DNA of 64,000 nt from NCBI RefSeq assembly GCF_000455825.1, contig NZ_ATAO01000206.1:1-64000 (forward strand), in the 5' to 3' direction. A program made the position numbers and the translations under genes. Positions 44,808 to 54,800 of the stretch are shown one piece after another (the stretch's first letter is position 1; every line of letters starts with the position of its first letter). The notes under the pieces were generated by a model. That model was not told where the DNA came from. It searched no databases and saw only the letters and a program-made list of their open reading frames with translations. The DNA is from Microbacterium maritypicum MF109 (GTDB taxonomy: Bacteria; Actinomycetota; Actinomycetes; Actinomycetales; Microbacteriaceae).

Positions 44808-47800
44808 TCAGGCCGCGCGGCGGAGCAGGCGGGCCAGCCACGCGCCAGCCCCCAGCAGGGTGGCAGCCAATCCCGCCCACACCCAGACGATCGCCCCGTC
44901 TGCTCCGGTCGTCGCGAGCGGAGCAGCGGAGCCGTCGGTTCCAGGTTTCGCCACGGTGCCGTCTCCGCGTCCCGTGCCGCCGTTCCCGTTGCCGCCCTCG
45001 CCGGGGGTGCCGCCCTCGCCGGGCGTGCCGCCCTCGCCGGGGGTGCCGGTGTCGGCCGTGGCGAAGTCGATCGAGGCGAGCACGCGGCTCTCGACGCCTG
45101 TCAGCACCAGTTCCGCACCTTCGATGGCGAAGCTGTCGACGCCGCTGACCGTGACCGTTGAACCCGCGATCCCGAAACCGGCAGCCGGCGTGAGCGTCAG
45201 GCGCACCTGGCCGCCGCGATCCGCAACGCCCTCTGCGGGCGAAACGGTGCCGCCGCGCACCTCGGTGCGATAGCTGAAGCGCACGGCCTGGGCCTCCACG
45301 GCGTCGACGGCGGCCTTCAGCGACTCGAAGCTCGTCCGCAGCTGTGCCTTCGTCGGTGCGACGGCGGCGACTGTCGCGACCGTACCATCGGTCGAGCCAT
45401 CCCGCGCTCCCGGAGATCCCGCGAGCAGAGCCGCACTGTGGGCTGTCGCCGCGGCGAGAGCATCGCCGAGCGTCTCATCGAAGACACGTCCGTTCGCCGC
45501 CTCGACCTCGTTGACGTTCATCAGCTCGGTCGCGTATTCGACGGCCTGGGTGAGTGCGGCAGTCTCTGTGGTCGAATCATCGGCGGCGAAGAGGGCGGCG
45601 ACCTCGGTCGTGGACAGAGCCGTGTCCCACATCCGCAGGTCGTCCATGTCGAGACCGATGCCGTAGCTCTTGCTCCCGTCGACGCCCACGAGCATGTTCA
45701 GGCCGCTGGTCATGCTCCCGATCCCCGCGATGCTCGTCTCCTTGGCCAGCATGCCGTCCATGTAGGTGCTCGCGGTGTTGCGCGTGCGGTCGACGGTCAC
45801 GGTCATGTGGTGCCAGGAGCCGCGGTACTCGCCGACGTCGCCGGTCGCGTAGACGCCGTCGGTGCCGTCGCCGAGCGTGAACTCGAGCTTGCCGGTGTTC
45901 GTGCCCTCCGGGGCGAGGTTGATGCCCGAGCGGTACCAGTTCGCCCAGTTCTTGTTGCTGATGATCGCACCGTAGCCGTTGACGCCGGTGACCTTCGTCC
46001 AGAAGCTGATCGTGAGGTCCTTGTCGGCGCCGAGGTCGAACTCGGGTCGGGATCCGAGATCGACGTAGCTGCCCGCGCCTCCGCCGATGCGCACGGCTGT
46101 TCCGGAGGCCCCAGGGCGATCGGTCGCGACGTAGGAGACCGAGCCGACCGGCTTCGCCGTGGGCCCGGATGCCGCATGCGTTCCGGTGTCACCGAGGTCG
46201 CCCTCGAAGGCGAGATGCAGGAACTCGCCGTCCGGTGCAGGTGCCGGGGTCTCGGGGAAATCGGGGAAGACGAGCTCGCCGGCCGTGCGCACGAGGCCGG
46301 TGAGCGGCTCCGACGCGTTCTGGAAGTCGTCGTACGCGGTGACCGTGACGGTGTAGTTCTTCGCCGGTTTCAGACCGCGGACGTCGAAGCCCATCGTGTT
46401 CGGGGTCATGTAGAACCGCGAGTACGCCTTGAAAGATCCGGTGACGGACTTCGCCGCGTTCTTGCCGAAGTCCGGCACCTGGTTCGCCGTGTACGCGACC
46501 GGGTTGCCGGCCTGGTCACGGATCTCGACCTCGTAGTAGTTCACGAGCTCGTCGTCCTTGGCCTGGTCGAAGCGCAGCGTGAGGGACTCCTCGGCGACGT
46601 CCGTCGCGGTGATTGCCGCGGCATCCCACCAGGGTGCGATCTTGCTGCGCTGATCGGCCGTGTAGCTGAACCCGCTCTTGCCTTTGGTCGTGTCGACCAC
46701 CCAGGGCATGCCGACCCAGCGCTGATGGGTGACGTCGAATCGACGGATGACAGTGGAGCCGTCGGTGAGCACGGAGATGAAGTTCGCGTACTTCTGCGAC
46801 ACCCCGGCAGCAGGGTCTCCCTGATTGCCCCCGAAGTAGCCGCCGCCGAGGAAGTCGCTCGGCACGTCCTGGTAGATGTAGTTCATCGAGGCGTTCTCGT
46901 AGACCGTGAAGTCTTTCTGGAAGATGCTCGTCTCCGGGTTCGAGGAGAAGTGCGTGTGCGCCGAGCCGAGCATCACCTGCGGATAGGACGCGAGGATCCG
47001 CTGCAGGTCGGGACCTGCCATGTCGTAGTCGGCGTGGAAGGGCCCCCCGAGCGACGTGCCCGCGTAGCCGCTGTGGATCGAGACGAAGATCGGCTTGGCG
47101 GGGTCGTAGTCGGGCTTCGCAGCGATGTCCTGCAGCGTGCTGGTGAGGAAGGCCTGGTAACCGGTGCGCTGCCCGCCGTACCCGAATGTGCTGGTGCCGT
47201 TGTAGTCGAGACCGATGAAGTCGATGCCCTCGATGGTCGTGTGGAAGTTGCTCACGTATGCGCTGTCGGCGTTCGGGTAGTGCCACGCGGGCGCGTCGGC
47301 CGGTGCATTCTTCCGCGCGGAGTCGAAGGTCGTGCCCATCAGATCGGCGATGTCGTGGTTGCCCTGGGTGAGCAGGACCTGCGACTCGGGGAAACTCTCG
47401 CGCATGACCCGTTCGACCGCGCGATACCAGCCGGCGACCTTCTCGCTGTCGCCGGCGAGGTGGGCGGAGTACTCCGGGTCGTTCGCACCGACGACATCGC
47501 CGTTGTCGACCACGACGCGCGGGTCGAAGCCCTTGGCGTCCGCCCAGGAGCGGAGGGCCTGGAAGTGCGGCTTCGCGCCCTCGTAGGCCACCTGCTCGGA
47601 TGTCTTGTCCGCCGTGGCGGCGCCCCCGAGCTCGGTATCGGACATCGTGATGAACTCGAGTGTGGCGTCGGCGCCGTTGTAGGCGTCGTTCGCGGCGTCG
47701 ATGCGCTGTTGCGTCATCGGTTCCACGGCGGACGACGAGGTCGGGACGGCCGTCGGCGCGACCGCCGCCGCCGGGAGAACGGGGACCAGGAGCGTGAGGG

Positions 47801-47894
47801 CCGTCGTGGCCGCGATCATCCCTCCACCGAGTGCGCGGCGTAGGGCCGCCTCCGGACGGGGGCGTGTCGTCTTCGGTCGATCAGGGGTCAGCAT
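44808..47894 (-). CDS. Secreted, LATTG-anchored metallophosphoesterase with LamG domain
   Basis: 1028 residues. The parts are, in order: a signal peptide with a long basic start (cleavage near 45); a calcineurin-like phosphoesterase domain (about 75-400) with ITMSDTELGG, VDNGDVVG, LTQGNHDIADL and LGSAHTHFS giving the metal ligands; a fibronectin-like region (470-560); a LamG/concanavalin domain (about 575-760, LHLAFEGDLGD to DDLRMWDTAL); an alpha-helical FIVAR-like segment (770-870); a beta domain; and a Gly/Glu/Pro repeat. It ends in LATTG (993-997), a membrane helix and LLRRAA. It is probably fixed to the wall by class E sortase. Substrate unknown; phosphate scavenging or nucleotide hydrolysis is plausible. 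Confidence 0.85.
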   Translation of the reverse strand: MLTPDRPKTTRPRPEAALRRALGGGMIAATTALTLLVPVLPAAAVAPTAVPTSSSAVEPMTQQRIDAANDAYNGADATLEFITMSDTELGGAATADKTSEQVAYEGAKPHFQALRSWADAKGFDPRVVVDNGDVVGANDPEYSAHLAGDSEKVAGWYRAVERVMRESFPESQVLLTQGNHDIADLMGTTFDSARKNAPADAPAWHYPNADSAYVSNFHTTIEGIDFIGLDYNGTSTFGYGGQRTGYQAFLTSTLQDIAAKPDYDPAKPIFVSIHSGYAGTSLGGPFHADYDMAGPDLQRILASYPQVMLGSAHTHFSSNPETSIFQKDFTVYENASMNYIYQDVPSDFLGGGYFGGNQGDPAAGVSQKYANFISVLTDGSTVIRRFDVTHQRWVGMPWVVDTTKGKSGFSYTADQRSKIAPWWDAAAITATDVAEESLTLRFDQAKDDELVNYYEVEIRDQAGNPVAYTANQVPDFGKNAAKSVTGSFKAYSRFYMTPNTMGFDVRGLKPAKNYTVTVTAYDDFQNASEPLTGLVRTAGELVFPDFPETPAPAPDGEFLHLAFEGDLGDTGTHAASGPTAKPVGSVSYVATDRPGASGTAVRIGGGAGSYVDLGSRPEFDLGADKDLTISFWTKVTGVNGYGAIISNKNWANWYRSGINLAPEGTNTGKLEFTLGDGTDGVYATGDVGEYRGSWHHMTVTVDRTRNTASTYMDGMLAKETSIAGIGSMTSGLNMLVGVDGSKSYGIGLDMDDLRMWDTALSTTEVAALFAADDSTTETAALTQAVEYATELMNVNEVEAANGRVFDETLGDALAAATAHSAALLAGSPGARDGSTDGTVATVAAVAPTKAQLRTSFESLKAAVDAVEAQAVRFSYRTEVRGGTVSPAEGVADRGGQVRLTLTPAAGFGIAGSTVTVSGVDSFAIEGAELVLTGVESRVLASIDFATADTGTPGEGGTPGEGGTPGEGGNGNGGTGRGDGTVAKPGTDGSAAPLATTGADGAIVWVWAGLAATLLGAGAWLARLLRRAA
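44991..45044. repeat. Three 18-bp tandem repeats encoding a GTPGEG linker
   Basis: GCCGCCCTCGCCGGGGGT (44991-45008) with two further copies at 45009 and 45027 (the middle one has one change). They encode the Gly/Pro/Glu spacer before the LATTG anchor. Confidence 0.85.
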
Positions 47895-47950
47895 GGGGTT
47901 CCTCGCAGGTGTCGTCGGGGTTCGGAAGGCGGTCGAGAAGTGTGGGGAAA

Positions 47951-48712
47951 TCAGGGAAGCGCGGGCACGGAGGACATCAGTGAAGCGGCCCAGGGTGCCG
48001 TCACGGCGCGGAAGTCGGGGATGCAGGCCGTCGTGCCGCTCGCCTCCCTCCGGTCGGCCCGGACCTGCACGACGCGGCATCCGGCAGCGACGGCAGCACG
48101 CACGCCGACCTCGGAGTCCTCGAACACCAGACACGCGGCCGGATCGACGTCGAGCAGGCGGGTCGCCCGCAGATAGGGTTCTGGGCTCGGCTTCGTGCGT
48201 CGCACATCGTCCGCGGTCACGACGACGTCGAATACGCCGAGGCTCACGTTCTCGGCGACCGCATCGACCCATGCCCTGGTCGAGCTGGTCACGAGACCGA
48301 TTCGGATTCCCTCGCGCCGAAGGTGCGCGAGTGCTTCCTCGGCACCGGCGACCCATTCCAGACGCCCCGCGAAGGAATCGATCGTGACGAGCTCCAGCTC
48401 CGCCGCGAGCGCGCTCGCACTCGCACGCGTACTCCCGAGCCCGATCAGAGCGTGGGCGGCATCGATGCCGGACAGCCCTTCGAACCCGGCGAGCTGCGCC
48501 GACGACACCGTTGTGCCGAGGTGGGTGAGGTGGGCGCTGATCACGTCGAGCCAGGCCCGTTCACTGTCGACGAGTGTGCCGTCGAGGTCGAAGAGCACGG
48601 CGGCGGGTCGAGCCGCGGCGGGCCGCGCGGGGGTGGAACGAGGGGAGGCGGAGCGATCAGAGGCGGAGCGATCAGAAGCGGAGCGATCGGAAGCGGGCGT
48701 CGACGAGGTCAC
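47951..48712 (-). CDS. HAD-superfamily phosphatase (beta-phosphoglucomutase-like)
   Basis: 253 residues. After a low-complexity start (SDRSASDRSASDRSAS) the HAD fold begins with AVLFDLDGTLVDSERAW (motif I, about 38-54). Motif II is IGLVTSSTRAWV, motif III includes KPSPEPYLRATRLL, and motif IV is CLVFEDSEVGVRAAVAAG. The subgroup includes sugar-phosphate phosphatases such as 2-deoxyglucose-6-phosphatase. The GTG at 48712 is a tentative start with only a weak GGGGTAA site; the repeat-coded N-terminus is optional to the fold, and a later start cannot be excluded. It precedes the metallophosphoesterase gene by 56 bases. Confidence 0.8.
   Translation of the reverse strand: MTSSTPASDRSASDRSASDRSASPRSTPARPAAARPAAVLFDLDGTLVDSERAWLDVISAHLTHLGTTVSSAQLAGFEGLSGIDAAHALIGLGSTRASASALAAELELVTIDSFAGRLEWVAGAEEALAHLRREGIRIGLVTSSTRAWVDAVAENVSLGVFDVVVTADDVRRTKPSPEPYLRATRLLDVDPAACLVFEDSEVGVRAAVAAGCRVVQVRADRREASGTTACIPDFRAVTAPWAASLMSSVPALP
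48645..48689. repeat. Three 15-bp tandem repeats in the HAD gene start
   Basis: GAGGCGGAGCGATCA (48645-48659), an identical copy (48660-48674) and a copy with two changes (48675-48689). On the minus strand they encode repeats of the pentapeptide SDRSA. Being in frame, copy-number change would not break the gene. Confidence 0.88.
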
Positions 48713-48854
48713 GGGACGATTACCCCGCTCCGTGGTGTGCACGGGGCGGCGTGCAGATGAACGACGTCTGAACGATAGCCGCCGGCGGGCGTGCAGCGGG
48801 GGACAACTGTGAACTGCTGTCCTGATCGCGCGATCGACGGTATCGCGGCTCACC

Positions 48855-48860
48855 TAGTCT
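48855..48860 (+). promoter_or_regulatory. -10 box of the HutC-type regulator gene (leaderless)
   Basis: TAGTCT ends six bases before the GTG at 48867; no ribosome site lies between. Confidence 0.55.
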
Positions 48861-48866
48861 GAGACG

Positions 48867-49622
48867 GTGTTACCGGCGACCCCGCGCTCCCATCGCGAGA
48901 TCATGAGCGATCTGATGACCAGGATCATCGATGGGGAGTTCTCTCCGGGCTCCCGTCTTCCGTCGGAGACGAAATTGAGTCTGCATTACGGCTCAACCCG
49001 TGGCACGATCCGACGGGCTCTCGCGGGTCTCGAGGACCGAGGCCTGGTATCCCCGGTTCAAGGCGCGGGCTGGACCGTTCGTTCGGGCCGACAGAGTCAG
49101 TCGTTCGAAGAACTGCGTTCGTTCGCGCAGTGGGCGCGGTCCAAGGGTCTGGCGCCGGGCGGGCAGGTGCGTCGCAAGGAGTTCGGGGAGGCGACCGCGG
49201 CGGAGGCGCGTCGCCTGTGGGTGAGCCCGCGGACGCGTGTGCTGCGCGTGACCAGGACGCGTAGCATCGACGGCCGCGACGTGATGCTGGAGCGCACCAG
49301 CTACCCGGACTGGATCGCCGATCGGCTGGCCTCGATCGCCGATGACGAGGCCTCCGTCGTCGAGGCGCTCTCGCGTGACTTCGGGATCGTGACCGCGTTC
49401 GCCGAGCACGCCATCGATGCCGTCCCCGTGTCCAGCGCCGACGCCGAGCTGCTCGGCGTGCGTCGGGCGAGCGCGCTGCTGCGGGTGCGCCGCGTGAGCT
49501 ACACCGCGGCAGGCGAGCCGATCGAGTACGGCGAGGACCGCTACCTGCCCGACACCGTCACGTTCCTCGTCACGGCATCGCGGGAGAGCACACCCCTCAC
49601 GCGCACCGAGTTCTCGCGGTAG
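48867..49622 (+). CDS. GntR-family regulator, HutC/UTRA type
   Basis: 251 residues. The winged helix-turn-helix spans about 8-72 (IMSDLMTRIIDGEFSPGSRLPSE in family form, STRGTIRRALAGLEDRGLVSPVQGAGWTV). The UTRA effector domain follows (about 95-245) with VLRVTRTRSIDGRDVMLERTSYP and GEPIEYGEDRYLPDTVTF. HutC-type regulators respond to sugars, histidine products or amino sugars. It is divergent from the HAD gene and 68 bases upstream of jetA on the same strand. It could control either; I see no clear palindrome in the 154-base divergent gap. Confidence 0.88.
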   Translation: MLPATPRSHREIMSDLMTRIIDGEFSPGSRLPSETKLSLHYGSTRGTIRRALAGLEDRGLVSPVQGAGWTVRSGRQSQSFEELRSFAQWARSKGLAPGGQVRRKEFGEATAAEARRLWVSPRTRVLRVTRTRSIDGRDVMLERTSYPDWIADRLASIADDEASVVEALSRDFGIVTAFAEHAIDAVPVSSADAELLGVRRASALLRVRRVSYTAAGEPIEYGEDRYLPDTVTFLVTASRESTPLTRTEFSR

Positions 49623-49678
49623 CGGATCAGCTCGCGTCGTCACCCCGCGTCGCGTCCGGCGATGTCGAGGGCGCCGAG

Positions 49679-49684
49679 TAATGT
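49679..49684 (+). promoter_or_regulatory. -10 box of jetA (leaderless)
   Basis: TAATGT ends six bases before the GTG at 49691. No ribosome site and no strong -35 are visible. It suggests the jet genes have their own promoter rather than depending on the HutC-type gene. Confidence 0.55.
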
Positions 49685-49690
49685 GAATAC

Positions 49691-51154
49691 GTGACAGGAA
49701 CACGAGCAGAAGCGGCATTCTCGCGCGCTGTCACCGCATTCAGCACGCCGACTCTCGACCTCCTTCACGGACGTTTCGCGCCCTTCGTCGTCGCGTCCCT
49801 CTCGCTGCTGTTCACGGCAGACCGGGCGTCCATCCCGATCGCCGACGCCCAGGCCGAGCTCGCCGAGATCCTCGATGAGCTGAGGGGAGCGGGCGACGAC
49901 GATGACGACCGCCGGGTTCCCGCAGGGACCGGCCGCGACGTCGCGCGGAACTGGGTGCGACTGGGCTGGCTGGTGCAGCAGATCGACGAGGACATCGAGG
50001 TGTACCGACTCTCCGCGCACGCCGTCGAGGCGCTGGAGATCGCCGGACGCACGGGCGGGGGGCGCACACGTGTATCCAACTCCCGTGTGCGAACGCTCCT
50101 CGACGCCGTGGAGCACCTCTCCGACAGCGCCGAGGCCGATCCCGAGCGTCGCCTGGCTCGTCTTCGGAAGGAGCGGGCGGCACTCGACGCCGAGATCGAT
50201 CGGATCGAGGAATCGGGCAGGGCGGATCCGCTCGACGATGAAGAGCTGTTCGAAGAAGCGGAGAACGTGCTGCACCTGGCACGGGAGCTCCCCGCCGACT
50301 TCACCCGCGTCGCCGAGTCGCTCAAGCTCATGCAGCGCGACGTCGTCGCCCATCTGCGGCGTGACGAACGCCCGACCGGCGAGGTGCTCCGCGAGTATCT
50401 GCGACGCGCGCAGGACGTGATGAACTCGACCCCGGAGGGGCGCGCGTTCTCCGGCGCCCTGCGGCTGATCGGCGATCCGGATCGCATCGACGCGCTCACC
50501 GAACAGCTGCACGGTCTGCTCCGGCAGCCGTTCGCCCGCATGCTCGACAGCACGCAGCGTGCCGAACTCGACGCCATCGGACGTCGGGTCGAGCTCGGCG
50601 TCGAAGAGGTCCTCGCCGCACAGCGTCGAGCGTCGCACGTCATCACCGGCCAGGTGAAGACCCACGATCCGCTGCGGGACCGTCAGATCGACGATCTGCT
50701 GCGCGACGTCATCGCCGCTCTCCACATCTGGGACGGTGCGGGGGCGAGCGACTCGCCGGTGCGCAGTCTCCCGCTCGCAGATCTGGGGCACCTCAGGCAG
50801 ACGGTGAGCAGCATCCGCCCGCCGGCCGTCCCCGCACCTCTCGCGGACGCCGACGACGTCGAGTTCGCCGACGTCGACTCCCGCGCGTGGGGTGGTCCGC
50901 GGTATGCGGAGCTCGAGGAGTACGTGTCGGGTCTCGGCCCCGAGTTCGACCTCGCGGCGGCGTTCACCCAGGGAGCCGACGATACCCGTCGTCCTGTCGA
51001 CCTCGTCGGACTGCTCGAGATCGCGCACCGCAACGGCATGACCGAGGGCGAGGAGGTCTCGGTGGTCGAAGCGCGGCGTCCGGACGGATCGACGCGACGT
51101 TTCGCTTTCGGCGCCGTCACGGCGCGCAACCCGAAGGAAGAATCACATGCCTGA
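49691..51154 (+). CDS. jetA: Wadjet/MksBEF complex kleisin-like subunit (JetA/MksF, DUF3375)
   Basis: 487 residues, normal for JetA/MksF. The N-terminal winged-helix region includes [20 protein letters not shown] and [25 protein letters not shown] helical middle follows (about 115-290, EKRAAL-type heptads, [22 protein letters not shown]). The C-terminal part ends [14 protein letters not shown]. In Wadjet and Mks complexes this kleisin bridges the SMC-like ATPase heads. It is the first of three overlapping genes (8-base overlap with jetB). Identification rests on the DUF3375-like sequence together with the gene order A-B-C, which is diagnostic. Confidence 0.9.
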   Translation: MTGTRAEAAFSRAVTAFSTPTLDLLHGRFAPFVVASLSLLFTADRASIPIADAQAELAEILDELRGAGDDDDDRRVPAGTGRDVARNWVRLGWLVQQIDEDIEVYRLSAHAVEALEIAGRTGGGRTRVSNSRVRTLLDAVEHLSDSAEADPERRLARLRKERAALDAEIDRIEESGRADPLDDEELFEEAENVLHLARELPADFTRVAESLKLMQRDVVAHLRRDERPTGEVLREYLRRAQDVMNSTPEGRAFSGALRLIGDPDRIDALTEQLHGLLRQPFARMLDSTQRAELDAIGRRVELGVEEVLAAQRRASHVITGQVKTHDPLRDRQIDDLLRDVIAALHIWDGAGASDSPVRSLPLADLGHLRQTVSSIRPPAVPAPLADADDVEFADVDSRAWGGPRYAELEEYVSGLGPEFDLAAAFTQGADDTRRPVDLVGLLEIAHRNGMTEGEEVSVVEARRPDGSTRRFAFGAVTARNPKEESHA

Positions 51155-51809
51155 AGAGAGCCTCGTGACGGAGACGCCGGTCGAGGATCCGTTCATCGCC
51201 CCGGTCCCGATGGAAGACGACATCGAGGAGCACTTCGCGGGTGACCGCGGCACGCTGGACCCCGAGATCCGGCGCCTGCTCGCGCACATCCTCCAGCGCC
51301 GTTTCATCGCCGCGGAGCGCAACCGCCGGGAATGGGCCCTGCTGCTCGACCATCAGCACGTGATCGAGTCGCGCCTGAACGACCTCTACCTCCGCCTGGT
51401 CGTCGACCACGGCCGCGGGTTCGCATACAAGCAGCAGCTGCGCTCCGACGAGATCGACATGCCGGTGTTGCTGAAGGACGCGCCGTACACACGCGCCGAG
51501 ACCCTGGTTCTCGTGCATCTGCGCACGGTCTATCAGCGCGAGTCCGCCGCAGGCGAGGCATCCGTGCGCATCGACATCGAGGATCTCGAGCAGACCGTGC
51601 TGAGCTACTTCAGTGACGTCGACGGCGGCACAGCCCGGCAGCAGAAGGCGATCCGGAACGCGATGGATCGCCTGGATCGAGAGGGCATCGTGCAGGAGGA
51701 GACCAGCGGGCGCTATCGCATCAGCGCGCTCGTCGAGGTCGTCCTGAGCGCCGAGACCCTGAAAGAACTCCGCGACTGGCTGCGGTCGCAGGAAGCGGTG
51801 GAACGATGA
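51147..51809 (+). CDS. jetB: Wadjet/MksBEF complex subunit (JetB/MksE, DUF4194)
   Basis: 220 residues, a tandem winged-helix (KITE-type) protein. An acidic start (1-35) leads to [21 protein letters not shown] and [35 protein letters not shown]. The second winged helix ends [21 protein letters not shown]. In the complex a dimer of this subunit binds the kleisin JetA and DNA. It starts inside jetA and overlaps jetC by four bases (ATGA), so the three are made in fixed ratio. Confidence 0.9.
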   Translation: MPEESLVTETPVEDPFIAPVPMEDDIEEHFAGDRGTLDPEIRRLLAHILQRRFIAAERNRREWALLLDHQHVIESRLNDLYLRLVVDHGRGFAYKQQLRSDEIDMPVLLKDAPYTRAETLVLVHLRTVYQRESAAGEASVRIDIEDLEQTVLSYFSDVDGGTARQQKAIRNAMDRLDREGIVQEETSGRYRISALVEVVLSAETLKELRDWLRSQEAVER

Positions 51810-54800
51810 CCATGGTCGACACGCTCTTCGGCCTCATCCCGGCGGGTTCGCGCGGGCAGCAGTGGGTGGCGGAGGAGCTGCAGCTGATCAACTGGGGCGG
51901 GTACGACGGCGGACCCCATCGGGTGCGCTTCTCGCCGCACGCGACCCTGCTCTGCGGAGGCTCGGGCTCCGGCAAGTCGACGTTGATGGATGCGTACATC
52001 GCCTTGATGATGCCGCACACGACGCCGTTCAACGGAGCGTCGAACGGCGGCGTTACGGGTCGCCCGCGCGGCGAGGAGCAGCGGAACATCCTCTCCTACG
52101 GGCGAGGGAAGATCGACGAATCCCGCACCGAGGAGGGCACGAAGCTGCGTGTGCTCCGCGGAGACGGGGAGGACACGTGGAGTGCGATCGCGACGACGTG
52201 GATCGACCACGACGGGTCGCGGTTCACAGCCGTGCGTGCGTGGTACATCCCCGCGGATGCACGCGTCCTCGAGGACACGACGCGGGTCAGGGCCACCGTG
52301 AACGGGGCGTTCGATCTGGGACTGCTGGAGCGCGCGGCGACGCAGCGGCTCTCGGATGCGTCGGTGCGGGCGACGGGGCTGGAGACCCTCGCGACGGACC
52401 GTGAGTTCGCGGCGCGCCTGCAGGCGGTGCTCGGGATCGGTGCGGCCGGCTCCGGTGCCAAGGCCATCAGTCTTCTGGCGAGGATCCAGGCCGGGCAGCA
52501 GATCACGACGGTCGACGATCTGTACAAGAAGCTCGTCCTCGAAGAGCCCGAGACCATGGCCACCGCAGATGCCGTCGTGGCGCATTTCGACGAGCTCGAG
52601 AGCACGCGCATGAGGATGCTCACGGCGAAGCAGCAGGTGAACGCGCTCGAGCCGATCCGGGGCATCAAAGACCGCATCGTCTCGGCGTCCGAGCGTGTGC
52701 GCGTGATCGACGAGGTCGGCGTGTTCACGGATCCGACCTCTCTGGCCGCCCTCTGGAACGCGCAGCGACGCCTCGATCTCCTGCGCGACGTGGAGGTCGA
52801 GCTGGGGGATCGTTCCCGCGCGCTGAGTCTTGCCGTGCGCGAGAAACGTGCTCTCGTCGATGCCGCGGATGTCGAGCGCGAAGGGCTTCTCGACGTGCTG
52901 CGCCAGTCCGGCGGCGACCGTCTCGAGACAGCTCAGCGCGAACTCCGCGTCGCCGAGCGCCGAGTGGACGACGTCCGGCGGGAGCGGGCGAAGTTCGACA
53001 TCATCGTCCGGGAGCTGGGAGCGGAGGTGGAGACCGCCGCGCAGTTCGACGCCTTCGCCGCCGACGTTCGGGGGTCGGCTCCGAAGTCCGAGATCCGTGC
53101 TGCCCGTGCCGCTTTCGCCGATGCCGAGAGCACACGCCGGACGACGGAGGCCGAGATCCGCCGCCTGCGCGAGGAGCGTGAGAAGACGAGTCGCGTACGC
53201 GGGAGCATCCCCGCGCATCTCGACGAGTCGCGCAGCCTGCTCGCAGAAGCGGTCGGGCTCGACCCGGCCGATCTTCCGTTCGTCGGCGAGCTCATCGAGC
53301 TGCGGACCGAGTTCGAGCCGTGGCGGGAGGCATTCAACCTCGCGCTCGGAGGCTTCGCCAGGACGCTTCTGATCGACGTCGAGCACCTCGCTTCGTTCCG
53401 CACGGCCATCAACTCCGTGCGCACCCCGGAACGTCTGAACTACGAAGGCGTCCATACCGGCATCCCCGAGGTGCGGAACGCCGACCCGAAGACGCTTCCC
53501 GGGCGGCTCGAGTACCTCCCGACGCCCTTCACCGGTTGGCTTCAGCAGCGACTTCAGGATCGCTTCGGATACGTCTGTGTCGACTCGTCGTCGCAGTTGG
53601 GCGCACACCAGAAGACCCTCACGATCAGCGGCCAGGTGTCCCAGGGGAGTCGAGGTGCCCACGGAGGGCAGGGGCGCAGCAACGTCCTGGGCTTCACCAA
53701 CGACCGTCGCCTGCGCGAGATCGACGAACAGCTGCGGCGGCTGACGGCGCAGCACGAGGAGTGCGCGTCCGCTGCGCACGAGGCCGAGGCCGCCCTCGAC
53801 CGCATCGAGGCGCGGTCGACATCCTTCGCGAAGATCGAGGACCTCACGTGGGAGCAGATCGATGTGGTCACGGTGGAGGCCGAGCGGGAGCGCTGGCTCG
53901 CGGTCGAGGCGGAGGTCACCACGGCCAGCCCCGAGATCGCGCAACTCAAGCGCCAGGCCGAAGAACTGCGGGCGCGGGCGGCGCGGCTCCGCGATGAAGA
54001 GGCGCGTCTCGGCAACGAGCTCGCTCAGACCCAGGAGCAGTGGGGTCGGGTCACCGACGACGTCGACAGCTGTCAGTCGGTCATCGACTCTGCCGCGGCA
54101 TCCGGACTCGTGCTCGCGGACGGGCACGCCTCGTTCCTCGACAGCCGATTCCTGCACGCCGAGACCGGAGGATCCGCGACGGCGGCGCAGCGCCTGACCC
54201 ATTTGGACACCGCCCTCAGGACGGCAGCTCAGCGCCTTCTCGATGACCGCCGCGAGGCGGCCGAGGCGCACGAGCAGCAGCGCGAGAGCATGCGCCGACT
54301 CATGACGGGGTTCCTCGAGCGCTGGGACACCCTCACGATCCTTCCGGATCCCGACGCTTCGGTCGGGGAGTTCGAGAGCATCCTGGAGGCTCTCCAGACC
54401 AACGGGCTCCACGAGCTGGAGACCGAGTGGCGCGACAGCCTGCTCAAACTGTCGGGAAACGACCTGACGAGTCTCGACTCGACGCTCAGCCGGTCGCTCC
54501 GTGAGATCAAGGACCGGATCGATCCGATCAACCGGATCATGGAGGAGCTGCCGTTCTTCGACGACGATCATCGTCTGCAGATCACCCCCCGGGAGAACCA
54601 GACGGAGGCTCGCAAGCGCTTCCGCCGTGAGCTCCGTGAGGTGCGGGGACTCATCGATGCGGCGGCGACGGATGCGGAGCGGGAGACCGTGTACCGCAAG
54701 ATGAGTCGCCTCATCGCGCGCATGCGCCGCACCGCCCCCGACTTCGCGGAGCTCATCGATGTGCGAAACCATGTGCGGGTGAGCGCGGAGCGCGTCACAG

